34,396 nt of DNA from Eubacterium ruminantium. GTDB lineage: Bacteria > Bacillota > Clostridia > Lachnospirales > Lachnospiraceae. Positions within the stretch are counted from its first letter, which is position 1, and each line of letters opens with the position of its first letter. Below, piece by piece: positions 25,380-34,007 of this stretch. The stretch is taken from contig FNUU01000001.1 in assembly GCA_900108205.1 (NCBI GenBank), forward strand, positions 136,875 to 171,270. The letters are read 5' to 3'. The translations under genes and the position numbers were made by a program. The notes under the pieces were generated by a model, which had not been told where the DNA came from, made no database searches, and saw only the letters and a list, made by a program, of their open reading frames with translations.

Positions 25380-26885
25380 ATGTTTCTAAGGTATGGAAAG
25401 GAAAGAGGTTCCAAATTAAGATTGTTAATCTTGGCCATGGCATTTATTTTTGTCATGATCATCGTTCCTGTGAAGAAATCTGAAGCTGCAACCAAGCGAA
25501 CAACAGGAATGTACTATGTAAGCGGAAAATGGAGATATTATGAAAATGGTACATACACCAAGATCACGTCAATAGTTAAGGGTACAGTTGATGGTGAATC
25601 CGGCTGGTGGTATGTAAGAAATGGTATACTCACAAGAGTTGACATTGTTGCAAAAAATGACAATGGATGGTTCTATTGCAAAAAAGGTAAGGTAGACTTT
25701 AATTATAAGGGCTTTGGTAAAAATTCTAAGGTATGGTTCTGGTGTGAAAACGGAAGACCAAACTTTAATGCCACAGGTCTCTATATGGGTACCGTTGATG
25801 GCGTTACAGCTAACTGGTATGTTGAAAAAGGCAAGGTTAAATTCATTAATACCGTTGCAAAAAATTCTAGTGGCTGGTGGGCAGTAAGAAAAGGTAAAGT
25901 AGATTATTCATTTAACGGTATCTGCAGCAATGCAAGCGGCAGCTGGTATTGTAAAAACGGTAAGGTAGATTTCTCTTATAAGGGATTCGCAAGCTGTTCT
26001 TCCGGATGGTTCTTTATAGTTGATGGTAAGGTTGATACCAGCCAGACCGGTATTTTCTACGGAACCGTTAACGGTACTTACGGTATATGGTATGTTTTAA
26101 AAGGAAAAGTACAGTTTAAAACTCTTGTAATGGATTTTAACGGTTCTAAGGTTTATATCAAAAGCGGAAAATTCATGGATAGTTATACCGGTCTTGTTAA
26201 AGACGGTTCTACAACCTGGTATATCAGTAACGGCTTTGTTGATTTTGACGCAAAGACTGTTGTGAAAGGAACTGTAAATGGTGTATCCGGCTGGTGGTAT
26301 GTGTCAAACGGACGCGTTACATATGTTACAACTATTGCTTCAAATGAAAATGGTCAATGGTATGTTGTAAATGGCAAGGTTGATTTCTCTTATACAGGAA
26401 ATGTAACTTATGGAGGTCAGACATATTATATTTCCGGCGGTCAGGTTGTGAGAGACGGCGATGAAAATGCCATGCTGAAAAAGGCCCAGAATTATTCAAG
26501 CAATACCAATTATCTCATTATGGTAAGCAGAGATATTTCCAAGGTAATGGTACTCAAAGGTTCAAGCTACAGCTGGACACCTATTTATTACTGGGACTGC
26601 AATTGTGGTGCTGAAGAAACAGAAACACCTACAGGCGAATTCACTACAGCCGCAAAAATACTATATTTCGGACCTGAAGATGAATACAGATGCTGGTATG
26701 CTACACAGTTTTTCGGAGAATGCCTGTTTCATTCAGTAATCTATGATGTAGATGATGCACCTAACTGGGTTATTGACGGAAGACTTGGCGTAAATACATC
26801 TCATGGATGCATACGTCTTCTACTTGAAAATGCAAAATGGCTCTATGACAATATTCCATACGGAACAAAGGTTGTAGTTTATTAA
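25380..26885 (+). CDS. Secreted L,D-transpeptidase with wall-binding-like repeats
   Basis: Exported protein of 501 residues. A basic start and a hydrophobic segment (about 15-33) end in a likely signal-peptidase site near KSEA-A. Residues about 40-360 hold roughly 14 units of about 20 residues with the pattern G-x-W-Y-x-V-x-x-G-K-V-D-F, like choline/glucan or cell-wall binding repeats. The C-terminal YkuD domain has a His in CLFHSVIYD and the active-site motif SHGCIRL with Cys477. Such enzymes make 3-3 peptidoglycan cross-links or attach proteins to the wall; the repeats probably anchor it there. AGGGGAGG precedes the ATG. Confidence 0.92.
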   Translation: MFLRYGKERGSKLRLLILAMAFIFVMIIVPVKKSEAATKRTTGMYYVSGKWRYYENGTYTKITSIVKGTVDGESGWWYVRNGILTRVDIVAKNDNGWFYCKKGKVDFNYKGFGKNSKVWFWCENGRPNFNATGLYMGTVDGVTANWYVEKGKVKFINTVAKNSSGWWAVRKGKVDYSFNGICSNASGSWYCKNGKVDFSYKGFASCSSGWFFIVDGKVDTSQTGIFYGTVNGTYGIWYVLKGKVQFKTLVMDFNGSKVYIKSGKFMDSYTGLVKDGSTTWYISNGFVDFDAKTVVKGTVNGVSGWWYVSNGRVTYVTTIASNENGQWYVVNGKVDFSYTGNVTYGGQTYYISGGQVVRDGDENAMLKKAQNYSSNTNYLIMVSRDISKVMVLKGSSYSWTPIYYWDCNCGAEETETPTGEFTTAAKILYFGPEDEYRCWYATQFFGECLFHSVIYDVDDAPNWVIDGRLGVNTSHGCIRLLLENAKWLYDNIPYGTKVVVY

Positions 26886-26904
26886 AAATATTAGGAGATT
26901 AGAA

Positions 26905-27729
26905 ATGAATTTAACTATTGATAAGTTTACCGGTTCAAATACTTACGTTGCTTCAGAGGAGCTTATGAAGGCCGTTGATGTTGCCATGGCTCTTGAAAAA
27001 CCTCTTCTTATAAAAGGTGAACCGGGAACCGGAAAGACCATGCTTGCTCAGGCTATAAGCGATGCCCTTGGTAAGAAGCTGATCATCTGGAACATTAAGT
27101 CAACTACAAAGGCTCAGGAAGGACTTTATGTATATGATACTATTCAGAGACTTTATGACAGCCAGTTTGGAGCTGAAGGAGTTGACAATATAGCTCAGTA
27201 TATAAAGCTTGGAAAACTCGGAGAAGCCTTCAGGGAAGAAGAGCAGTGCATCCTTCTTATCGATGAGATTGATAAAGCTGATCTGGAATTTCCAAATGAC
27301 CTTCTTTGGGAACTTGATAAGATGGAATTTTATATAAATGAGACAAAGGAAACAGTTAAGGCAAAGACCAGACCGATAGTTATCATCACATCAAATGCTG
27401 AAAAAGAACTTCCTGATGCTTTTCTCAGAAGATGTATATTCCATTATATCGCTTTTCCTGAAAAGGAAGAGATGGAAGAGATAGTTAAGGTTCATTTTGA
27501 CGAACTCGATGATAATCTGCTGAAATATGCAATGGATACATTCTACTGGATAAGAAGCATTAAAGAGGTCAGAAAGAAGCCAAGTACATCTGAACTCATT
27601 GACTGGCTTCAGGCCCTTATGATCGGTGGTATTGAGCCTGAGACCATAAGACAGAAGCTTCCTTATCTTGGTGTACTCATCAAGAAAGATGAAGATGTAA
27701 ATGTAGTTAACAAGAATAAGATTATGTAA
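26905..27729 (+). CDS. MoxR-family AAA+ ATPase
   Basis: ATPase of 274 residues with Walker A GEPGTGKT (38-45), Walker B CILLIDEIDKAD, and the sensor/arginine-finger region ITSNAEKELPDAFLRRC. MoxR ATPases act as chaperone-like machines with VWA-domain partners. The next gene encodes such a partner 17 bases downstream. The substrate is unknown. Confidence 0.92.
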   Translation: MNLTIDKFTGSNTYVASEELMKAVDVAMALEKPLLIKGEPGTGKTMLAQAISDALGKKLIIWNIKSTTKAQEGLYVYDTIQRLYDSQFGAEGVDNIAQYIKLGKLGEAFREEEQCILLIDEIDKADLEFPNDLLWELDKMEFYINETKETVKAKTRPIVIITSNAEKELPDAFLRRCIFHYIAFPEKEEMEEIVKVHFDELDDNLLKYAMDTFYWIRSIKEVRKKPSTSELIDWLQALMIGGIEPETIRQKLPYLGVLIKKDEDVNVVNKNKIM

Positions 27730-27746
27730 AGTCGGGGACTTATAAT

Positions 27747-28946
27747 TTGTTTACTGAATTTTTTTATATTCTGAAGGATAAGGGACTCCATGTATCCATG
27801 ACTGAATGGCTGACATTTATGGATGCCCTGGATAAGGATCTAGCCGAGTCAAGCCTGGATGTTCTCTATTATCTCGGAAGAATGACACTTGTAAAAACTG
27901 AATCAGATTATGATAAATATGACCTGGCTTTCATGGAATATTTCAAAAATATCAAGCACGATGATGAAGTGCCTGAAAATATCATGAAATTCCTTGATAA
28001 GAAGGGAATGAAGCCTGATGAACAGAATATCGCTATGTACGGTTACGACCAGAAAAGAGATATGAATGAGACCAAAAGAATGTTCAGAGAACGTATTTCC
28101 GAGCAGAATACCGAGCATAACGGCGGTAATTACTGGATAGGAACAAGCGGAGGTTCTGCATTTGGTCATTCAGGCAGAAATAAAGGCGGTATACGAGTTG
28201 GCGGTACTACAGGAATGCGATCTGCATTTGCTGTTAACGGCGAAAGAAAATATGTTGATTTTCGTCATGATAAGACTCTCGATATACGCCAGTTTCAAGT
28301 AGCCTTCAGGAAGCTTAGACAGTTTTCATCAAGACTTGATGTACCGGAAACGGAACTGGATCTTGATAAAACCATAGATTCTACCTGTAATAACGGAGGT
28401 TATCTTAAACTTGAATATCAGAAGCCGAGAAAAAATACTGTAAAGCTGCTTCTCCTTTTTGACTGTGGAGGAACCATGTATCCTTTTATGGAGCTTTGCA
28501 ATTCACTTTTTCAGGCTGTACATAAGGCTAATCATTTTAAAGAAGTTAAAACTTACTATTTCCATAACTGCATCTACAGCAAGCTTTATAAGACTGCTGA
28601 ATGCGAATACGGTGACTGGGTAGACCTTCAGGAGGTTTTCAGACTGACCGATAAGGACTATAAGGTGATCATCGTTGGAGATGCTCAAATGGCTCCGGAA
28701 GAGCTTTTTGATGTAAATGGTAACTATAGAGGCCCTAATGACGGTAAGAGCGGTTATGAATGGAATGTAATGCTCAGCAAGAAGTATAAGAAGACTATAT
28801 GGCTGAACCCAAGATATCATTCAGGCCTTTCCGGCAGACTTGCCTGGATGGAGGCTGAGGATACACTCGCTCAGATTTATCCAATGTATCCGCTTACTGT
28901 TGATGGACTTAAAGAAGGAATAAAGAAACTTATGGCTCCAAGATAA
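27747..28946 (+). CDS. VWA-domain protein of the CoxE type (MoxR partner)
   Basis: A 399-residue protein. The C-terminal half holds a von Willebrand A-like domain whose metal site reads LLLFDCGGTMYPF, a variant of DxSxS with Gly and Thr at the usual Ser positions; CoxE-like proteins often have a glycine here. The N-terminal FFYILKDKGLHVSMTEWL matches this family. The start is TTG with only a weak GGGG site upstream, giving the expected N-terminus; no better ATG is available. Together with the MoxR ATPase it probably forms a metal-insertion or protein-remodelling pair. Confidence 0.87.
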   Translation: MFTEFFYILKDKGLHVSMTEWLTFMDALDKDLAESSLDVLYYLGRMTLVKTESDYDKYDLAFMEYFKNIKHDDEVPENIMKFLDKKGMKPDEQNIAMYGYDQKRDMNETKRMFRERISEQNTEHNGGNYWIGTSGGSAFGHSGRNKGGIRVGGTTGMRSAFAVNGERKYVDFRHDKTLDIRQFQVAFRKLRQFSSRLDVPETELDLDKTIDSTCNNGGYLKLEYQKPRKNTVKLLLLFDCGGTMYPFMELCNSLFQAVHKANHFKEVKTYYFHNCIYSKLYKTAECEYGDWVDLQEVFRLTDKDYKVIIVGDAQMAPEELFDVNGNYRGPNDGKSGYEWNVMLSKKYKKTIWLNPRYHSGLSGRLAWMEAEDTLAQIYPMYPLTVDGLKEGIKKLMAPR

Positions 28947-28965
28947 AAGTATTGGAGGGGGATTT

Positions 28966-30360
28966 ATGACAGAAGATTTTGAAGCAGATTTTGAGGCGGA
29001 TTTTGAAGGTGATTCCGGTTCGAATGATCTAAATAATTCATCTGCTGATACTGGTAATAATCCGGATAATATATCATCTATTGTTGCTGATAATAATTCA
29101 GATGATATTTCGGATAATACTTCAGATAATGGCGCTAAATATAATACAGATGAAGCAGACCTGCATTTTGATGTATCAGATAAAGAATTTGAATCAGATT
29201 TCGAGGCAGATTTCGAATCTGATTCTGATAAAGATATCGAAAATGCTTCTGATTCTGATGCAGTTAAAAACATCACCATAGCAAAAGATAATACTACTGA
29301 TTCTGATACCGGAAATGACATCAGTATTACATCTGACAATAATTCAGAGGACGAAAGTGATATAAATATTCTCATAGAAAAATATAAGAATATTCCAACT
29401 GTAGAAGCTGAAATTGTCGGAGAAAAAAAGGACGAATTTGTACCAAAGGGCAAGACAGGACTGGTACTTGCCGGCGGTGGTGCCAAGGGCGCATATCAGG
29501 TTGGAGTTCTTAAAGCTCTTTCAGAGGCAGGACTACTGGACGATGTCGGATACATATCCGGTGATTCCATCGGTGCTATCAATAGCGTGCTTTATGCAAT
29601 AAGTGATGGTGATATAAAGTCCATGTACGATACCTGGGAAAGCATCAATATGCCTGAAGTATTCGAGCCCGGCATGGATCTTTTCTCAAACAATCCAAAG
29701 CTTTTCTCACGAAATAAAGTTCAAAATATGATGAATCTTCTCCTTACAAGAGACAAAGCTGAACATCTGCCATATATTATGTATGCCGGTGTAACCAGAC
29801 TTGAAAATGGCAAATACTATCCGGAATATATGAAACTGAACGGCAAGAGTAAGGAAGAAATCATACAGATTCTCCTTGCATCATCAGCAATTCCTATAGT
29901 TTATGAAGCCGTAAAAATCAACGGCAAAGAGTATCTTGATGGTGGGCTGACAGACAATGAGCCGGTTAAACCTCTTTATGATCTCGGCATAAGAAGATTC
30001 ATAATCATAGGCTTAAACAGTGACAGAGTATTTCCGGCGTATAAATATCCGGATGCTGAATGCTTTGTGATCTATCCGAGTCATGATCTCGGGGATCTAT
30101 TCTCCGGAACCATGAATTATGAAACAAAAGCAAAGCATTTCAGGCAGTTACTGGGTGAAAAGGATGGACAGCTTGCAGTTAAAACTGTTTTTGAAAAGGA
30201 TCCTATTTATTTAAGTCTTAAGAACGAACTAAGCCGAAATAATTTCCTTGAGATCCAGAATACCATGTGTGTTGAAAAGGCTCAGTCTGAGCTGGGGGAT
30301 TCAATCAGCAGGCATATGGATTATTTTAAAAATCTTGAAGATAAGTATAAAAACATATAA
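28966..30360 (+). CDS. Patatin-like phospholipase with acidic disordered N-terminus
   Basis: A 464-residue protein in two parts. Residues 1 to about 140 are very rich in Asp, Glu, Ser and Asn, with internal repeats (FEADFEADFEGD near 5-16 and FESDFEADFESD near 75-86), and should be disordered. Residues about 163-460 are a patatin domain: oxyanion loop GGGAKG (170-175), nucleophile Ser201 in GDSIG, and catalytic Asp325 in DGG. The serine-aspartate dyad is intact, so lipid acyl hydrolase activity is expected. No signal peptide is seen. GGAGGGGG precedes the ATG. Confidence 0.9.
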   Translation: MTEDFEADFEADFEGDSGSNDLNNSSADTGNNPDNISSIVADNNSDDISDNTSDNGAKYNTDEADLHFDVSDKEFESDFEADFESDSDKDIENASDSDAVKNITIAKDNTTDSDTGNDISITSDNNSEDESDINILIEKYKNIPTVEAEIVGEKKDEFVPKGKTGLVLAGGGAKGAYQVGVLKALSEAGLLDDVGYISGDSIGAINSVLYAISDGDIKSMYDTWESINMPEVFEPGMDLFSNNPKLFSRNKVQNMMNLLLTRDKAEHLPYIMYAGVTRLENGKYYPEYMKLNGKSKEEIIQILLASSAIPIVYEAVKINGKEYLDGGLTDNEPVKPLYDLGIRRFIIIGLNSDRVFPAYKYPDAECFVIYPSHDLGDLFSGTMNYETKAKHFRQLLGEKDGQLAVKTVFEKDPIYLSLKNELSRNNFLEIQNTMCVEKAQSELGDSISRHMDYFKNLEDKYKNI

Positions 30361-30478
30361 TGATTTTATAGTAAAATGTTCGGAGTTAAGGTATAATTAA
30401 TATATAAGAAACCTAAGTGAATAAGGTATATGTTTTCTTTTTTCATGGGGTTGAATTACATAATAGGGGGTGTTTATT

Positions 30479-31102
30479 ATGGGAAAAAGAATTATAACCA
30501 TTGGTAGACAATTTGGCAGCAACGGCAGAAATATCGGTATGCTTGTTGCCGAGAAATTAGGGATCAAATGTTATGACAAGGAACTTCTTAAACTGGCAGC
30601 CATGAATTCCGGAGTAAGTGAAGAACTTCTTCAGAATCTTGATGAAAAGCCTAATAAAAGCTTTCTGTATTCAGTAGTAATGGATCCATATGCATTTGCA
30701 TATAATTATAACAATAACGGTTATACCATGAATATCAATCAGCAGGCATTTCAGGCTACATTTGATACAATTAAAAATCTTGCTGATCGGGAATCATGTG
30801 TTATAGTCGGAAGATGCTCTGATTATATTCTCAGAGAAAGAAAAGACGTTCTTAATATCTTTATATATGCACCACTTGAAAGCAGGATAAAGACAGTCTG
30901 TAAACGTTTTCCTGAGCTGAATGAATCAAAAGCAAAGGATCAGATTGCAAAAGAAGACAAATCCAGATCGTCATATTATAACTATTATTCTTCAAAAAAA
31001 TGGGGAAGAATGGAAAGTTATGATTTTTCAATCGACAGTTCACTTATGCCGCTTGATAAGACAGCTGATGTGATAATTGATGTGTTTAAGAATTCTCTTT
31101 AA
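30479..31102 (+). CDS. Cytidylate-kinase-like protein
   Basis: A 207-residue P-loop protein of the cytidylate-kinase-like family, starting MGKRIITIGRQFGSNGRNIG, where the glycine-rich loop replaces the usual GPxGSGKS. Other visible features are ADRESCVIVGRCSDYIL and SRSSYYNYYSSKKWG. True Cmk is usually a different gene, so the substrate is uncertain. The ATG at 30479 has AGGGGG eight bases upstream; a GTG nine bases earlier overlaps that site. A TATAAT at 30392 could be a -10 element, but no -35 is convincing. Confidence 0.82.
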   Translation: MGKRIITIGRQFGSNGRNIGMLVAEKLGIKCYDKELLKLAAMNSGVSEELLQNLDEKPNKSFLYSVVMDPYAFAYNYNNNGYTMNINQQAFQATFDTIKNLADRESCVIVGRCSDYILRERKDVLNIFIYAPLESRIKTVCKRFPELNESKAKDQIAKEDKSRSSYYNYYSSKKWGRMESYDFSIDSSLMPLDKTADVIIDVFKNSL

Positions 31103-31150
31103 TATAAATAAACGGAGAATATGACAATATAAGATCTTTTTAAAACTATA

Positions 31151-31203
31151 ACGAGCTAAACGATGAAAAAATACTGAACAAGTGCATCGTTTAGCTCGTT
31201 TTG
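31151..31203. terminator. Long inverted repeat, probable terminator
   Basis: ACGAGCTAAACGATG (31151-31165) and CATCGTTTAGCTCGT (31185-31199) form a perfect 15-pair stem with a 19-base loop and end in TTT. It lies between the convergent kinase-like and recombinase genes. A terminator for the upstream gene is the simplest reading, but the loop is unusually long. Confidence 0.65.
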
Positions 31204-31210
31204 ATAAATA

Positions 31211-32383
31211 TTAGTCCTCACGTAATTTTACTGCATTACGATTGGCTCTCTTTTTATTTTCATCCATATCTGCATAGTGCTTTCTGGTGGTATTTACGTC
31301 TTTATGGCCAAGAACATCGGCAACAAGATAAATATCACCGGTTTCCTGATAAAGCGCTGTACCATAAGTACTTCTCAGTTTATGAGGAGTTATATGCTTC
31401 TGAGGAGTAGCAGTGAGAGCGTACTTCTTAACAAGAAGCTCTACAGAACGCACTCCAAGCCGTTTTCTCTGGGAAGATAAAAACAAAGCATCCTCATGAC
31501 CATCAACAGGATTTATCTTTTTACGTTCTTCCAGATATTCCTGAACAGCTTCGCCGGCCTCATCGCTGAAGAAAACAAAGGCTTCATTTCCACCTTTTCT
31601 GGTTACTTTTATACGCATATTATTGAAATCAATATCATTTAAATTAAGTCCGACAAGCTCTGAAACACGGATTCCGGTGCTGAGCATGAGAGTAAGAACA
31701 GCAAGATCTCTGCCTTTTAACTTTTCGTGAAACCTCTGTTGATTTTTCGTTAAACCTATACCATACTCAACATGATCGAGGAAGTCAGCAGTTTCATTTG
31801 CATCCATACGAATAATAGCTTTATCGCGTATTTTAGGCATATTTACCTTTACAGTAACATTTTCCTTAATCATATCATGCTTATAAAGATAAGCGAAAAA
31901 CACTCTGAGGGCACATAATTTACGTTTCTTGGAACGTGCATCATTGGTATATTCACGGCCGTCCCTGACGTATAACGTGATAAATGACATATATTCCTCA
32001 AAATCCAGAGCTGTGAGCTTATTCAGATCATCAAAAGATATTTCCCTTATGGATTTACCTTTTAAATATGGATTTTCTTCATGTAAATACTCGAAAAAAT
32101 ATTTGATATCATATGCATATGCAATACGTGTTCTTGGCTGAGTTGTTTCCTCGATGCTGCGAAGAAAAAGATTTACATACGGAGGTAATTCAGCAGTTAT
32201 TTCTCGAAGTCTGATTATTTGTTTCTTGGACAATTCCTTAGCATAAGATACCTTAACTTGTTTGTTAACTGACATTTTATCAGATGACACTTTATTTGAT
32301 GATATTGTATCTGATGATATTTTATTTGATGTCAATTTGTTTGACGATATTGTATCTGTTGATGAATTTGCTTTTGAGCTCAT
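31211..32383 (-). CDS. Tyrosine recombinase / integrase with pentapeptide-repeat N-terminus
   Basis: A 390-residue XerC/D-type recombinase. The N-terminal SAM-like DNA-binding domain spans about 60-170. The catalytic domain has Arg in LSTGIRVSELVGL, Lys in TRKGG, HKLR, LGHKDVNTT and the nucleophile Tyr in TRKHYADM, so it looks active. Residues 7-40 are a low-complexity run of pentapeptides (SSDTI, SSNKV, SSDKM and relatives) that normal Xer proteins lack. No excisionase, phage gene or obvious attachment site is nearby, so it may be a resident recombinase rather than part of a mobile element. Confidence 0.9.
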   Translation of the reverse strand: MSSKANSSTDTISSNKLTSNKISSDTISSNKVSSDKMSVNKQVKVSYAKELSKKQIIRLREITAELPPYVNLFLRSIEETTQPRTRIAYAYDIKYFFEYLHEENPYLKGKSIREISFDDLNKLTALDFEEYMSFITLYVRDGREYTNDARSKKRKLCALRVFFAYLYKHDMIKENVTVKVNMPKIRDKAIIRMDANETADFLDHVEYGIGLTKNQQRFHEKLKGRDLAVLTLMLSTGIRVSELVGLNLNDIDFNNMRIKVTRKGGNEAFVFFSDEAGEAVQEYLEERKKINPVDGHEDALFLSSQRKRLGVRSVELLVKKYALTATPQKHITPHKLRSTYGTALYQETGDIYLVADVLGHKDVNTTRKHYADMDENKKRANRNAVKLRED

Positions 32384-32719
32384 ATAGTACTACTCCCGGA
32401 TATTTTTACCATTATTATTTCGCAAAACTATGGTTTCACGAATAGTTATATCACTCTTATAATACTGCTGTTTTGCCGGAATTTCAAGGGGAAATGCAAA
32501 TATATCTACGTATATATCTTAATAATTTTTCAATATCTATAACAATAAAAATCAAACAAATGACAAACCCCGAAAACAAATGCTAAAATAATATTTTGAT
32601 TTAGATATTATTATAAATTATAGGTAAATTGTAAAATCAACCTCTTAATACATACTGATAATCATTTACATGATTATAATCAATTTCCATTATATACAAT
32701 AAATCGGTTCAAATAAACA
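32384..32719. other. Intergenic region upstream of recombinase, downstream of serpin
   Basis: This 336-base AT-rich stretch holds no ORF I can support. It contains AAACAAATG at 32554-32562 and again at 32574-32582, and an eight-pair AT hairpin (32658-32665 with 32670-32677). Promoters for the minus-strand recombinase must lie here, but none is close to consensus, and no good terminator for the serpin gene is seen. Confidence 0.6.
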
Positions 32720-33817
32720 TCATATTTTATCAGTAATTCCAACAAATACCGGCAGGCCTGTTTCTTTATGAATAATTGAATAAATAAATGGTCTGTCCAG
32801 ATTTACCTCTTTGGTTTCTTCCATAAATCCAGGAGCACAACCGGCAACTGCATAAGCCATAGTTACTGCAGCTGCCTTGGTTCCATTTCGATCAACCTCA
32901 ATATGAGCTTTATGGATTATTTTATCCAGCATTATCGGTTTATCCGTCATCGGGCTGAAATCTGCATTTGAAGCAAAAATATTTTTTATTCCTTTACCTG
33001 TCAATAAAGGATTTAGATCAACTAAAGAATCTGATTTAAATTCCGGAATCTTTGTATAGACTTTTATATAATTGAGGTTTTTATATAATTCCGAAAAATT
33101 CAAATTATAAAGACAATCATTCAGAGCCTTCAAACCTTTTTCCTTCGGCAGTAATGCCATAAAGTCAAATTCATTTCCTCTATAGCTCTTTGTAAAGCCT
33201 GTAAGAGCTTCATTTTCGATATATCCTCTCTCGCTGCTGTACATCATCGGTACTTCTTTTTCATTACCGTTTATATCTGTAAAAGTATAATCTTTTATCT
33301 GATAATCCTCATATGGCTTTGCCCATTTTGCCTTGAAGCATACGGCATTAATAAGCGATGCAACCAAGTTTCTCATAGATTCATCAGCAATGGATGGAAT
33401 CATACCGTCGGTCTTCTCATTTACCCAGGCATTAACTGTGCCTATGATGTCTTCTGCTGATATGCATTCAGCATCAAAGCTTTTTCCGATGATTTTCTTG
33501 AAGCTTTCCTTTATGGTCGAAGCATAATCGGCGCGTACTATTGCTGCATTTGCCGAAGCCAGCGCGTCTGAAGAAGAAATGGTTTTATGAATATCGGAAC
33601 AATTCATACCTGAAAGATAATCCACAACTTCTCTTCTAGTTTTGCCATCTGTAGCCTCAGTCGCAAGTCCAAGAAGCGTTATTATGGATAAAGGCGAAAA
33701 GATAATGTTTTCTCCGAGGGAAAGGTTTGCCAGTTCATTTGTAATCTCGCATGTAATGCTGTTGTATTTTGTTGAATATACGGATATTTTACTTGTGTTT
33801 ATAATAGAATTGATCAT
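32720..33817 (-). CDS. Serpin-family protease inhibitor, no signal peptide
   Basis: A 365-residue serpin. The N-terminal core ENIIFSPLSI and the C-terminal NLDRPFIYSIIHKETGLPVFVG are family hallmarks. The hinge of the reactive loop, NGTKAAAVTMA from about residue 311, has the small residues needed for loop insertion, so an inhibitory serpin is likely. The loop is about six residues longer than that of alpha-1-antitrypsin; counted from the hinge P1 is Gly326, counted from the C-terminal side it is Met332. No signal peptide is seen, so it would act in the cytoplasm unless exported otherwise. GGAGG lies 12 bases before the ATG. The target protease is unknown. Confidence 0.92.
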   Translation of the reverse strand: MINSIINTSKISVYSTKYNSITCEITNELANLSLGENIIFSPLSIITLLGLATEATDGKTRREVVDYLSGMNCSDIHKTISSSDALASANAAIVRADYASTIKESFKKIIGKSFDAECISAEDIIGTVNAWVNEKTDGMIPSIADESMRNLVASLINAVCFKAKWAKPYEDYQIKDYTFTDINGNEKEVPMMYSSERGYIENEALTGFTKSYRGNEFDFMALLPKEKGLKALNDCLYNLNFSELYKNLNYIKVYTKIPEFKSDSLVDLNPLLTGKGIKNIFASNADFSPMTDKPIMLDKIIHKAHIEVDRNGTKAAAVTMAYAVAGCAPGFMEETKEVNLDRPFIYSIIHKETGLPVFVGITDKI

Positions 33818-33864
33818 TTATATTTTTGTCCTCCAAATCTGTTTAATGTTCATCCTAAAATCAT
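33818..33864 (-). other. Two tiny coupled ORFs leading into the serpin gene
   Basis: On the minus strand GGAGGAG precedes an ATG at 33864 that opens a four-codon ORF (Met-Ile-Leu-Gly). Its TGA overlaps the ATG at 33853 of an 11-codon ORF (MNIKQIWRTKI), whose TAA directly abuts the serpin ATG (TAAATG). The serpin GGAGG lies inside the second ORF. This chain could couple or tune serpin translation, or may be chance; neither peptide is known. Confidence 0.35.
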
Positions 33865-34007
33865 AAACTCCTCCTGTAGCTTAGCAAAACTGGCTATTGT
33901 TTTAAGTCATCCAACGAAATTTTATGATATTGTATTCGAGTTTACATCACCAACTATTTTCTCCAGATACATATCTTGTCCTTCCTCACATGGAGTAATT
34001 CAAATTT

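Noticed and set aside
28821..29486. Long minus-strand open frame opposite the patatin N-terminus
   Set aside because: It is a Ser/Leu-rich shadow of the repetitive acidic coding strand, with no ribosome site or recognisable domain.
26905..30360. Patatin-based anti-phage system such as CBASS
   Set aside because: No cyclase or other sensor gene is present; the MoxR-CoxE pair is common outside defence contexts.
32658..32677. Eight-pair hairpin as the serpin terminator
   Set aside because: The stem is nearly all AT and no U-tract follows on the minus strand.
33865..33900. Possible tracrRNA anti-repeat (CTCCTGTAGCTTAG resembles part of the repeat)
   Set aside because: Only about ten bases are similar, and the same bases form the ribosome site for the tiny ORF before the serpin. 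A type II-A tracrRNA is expected near cas9, on the other side.
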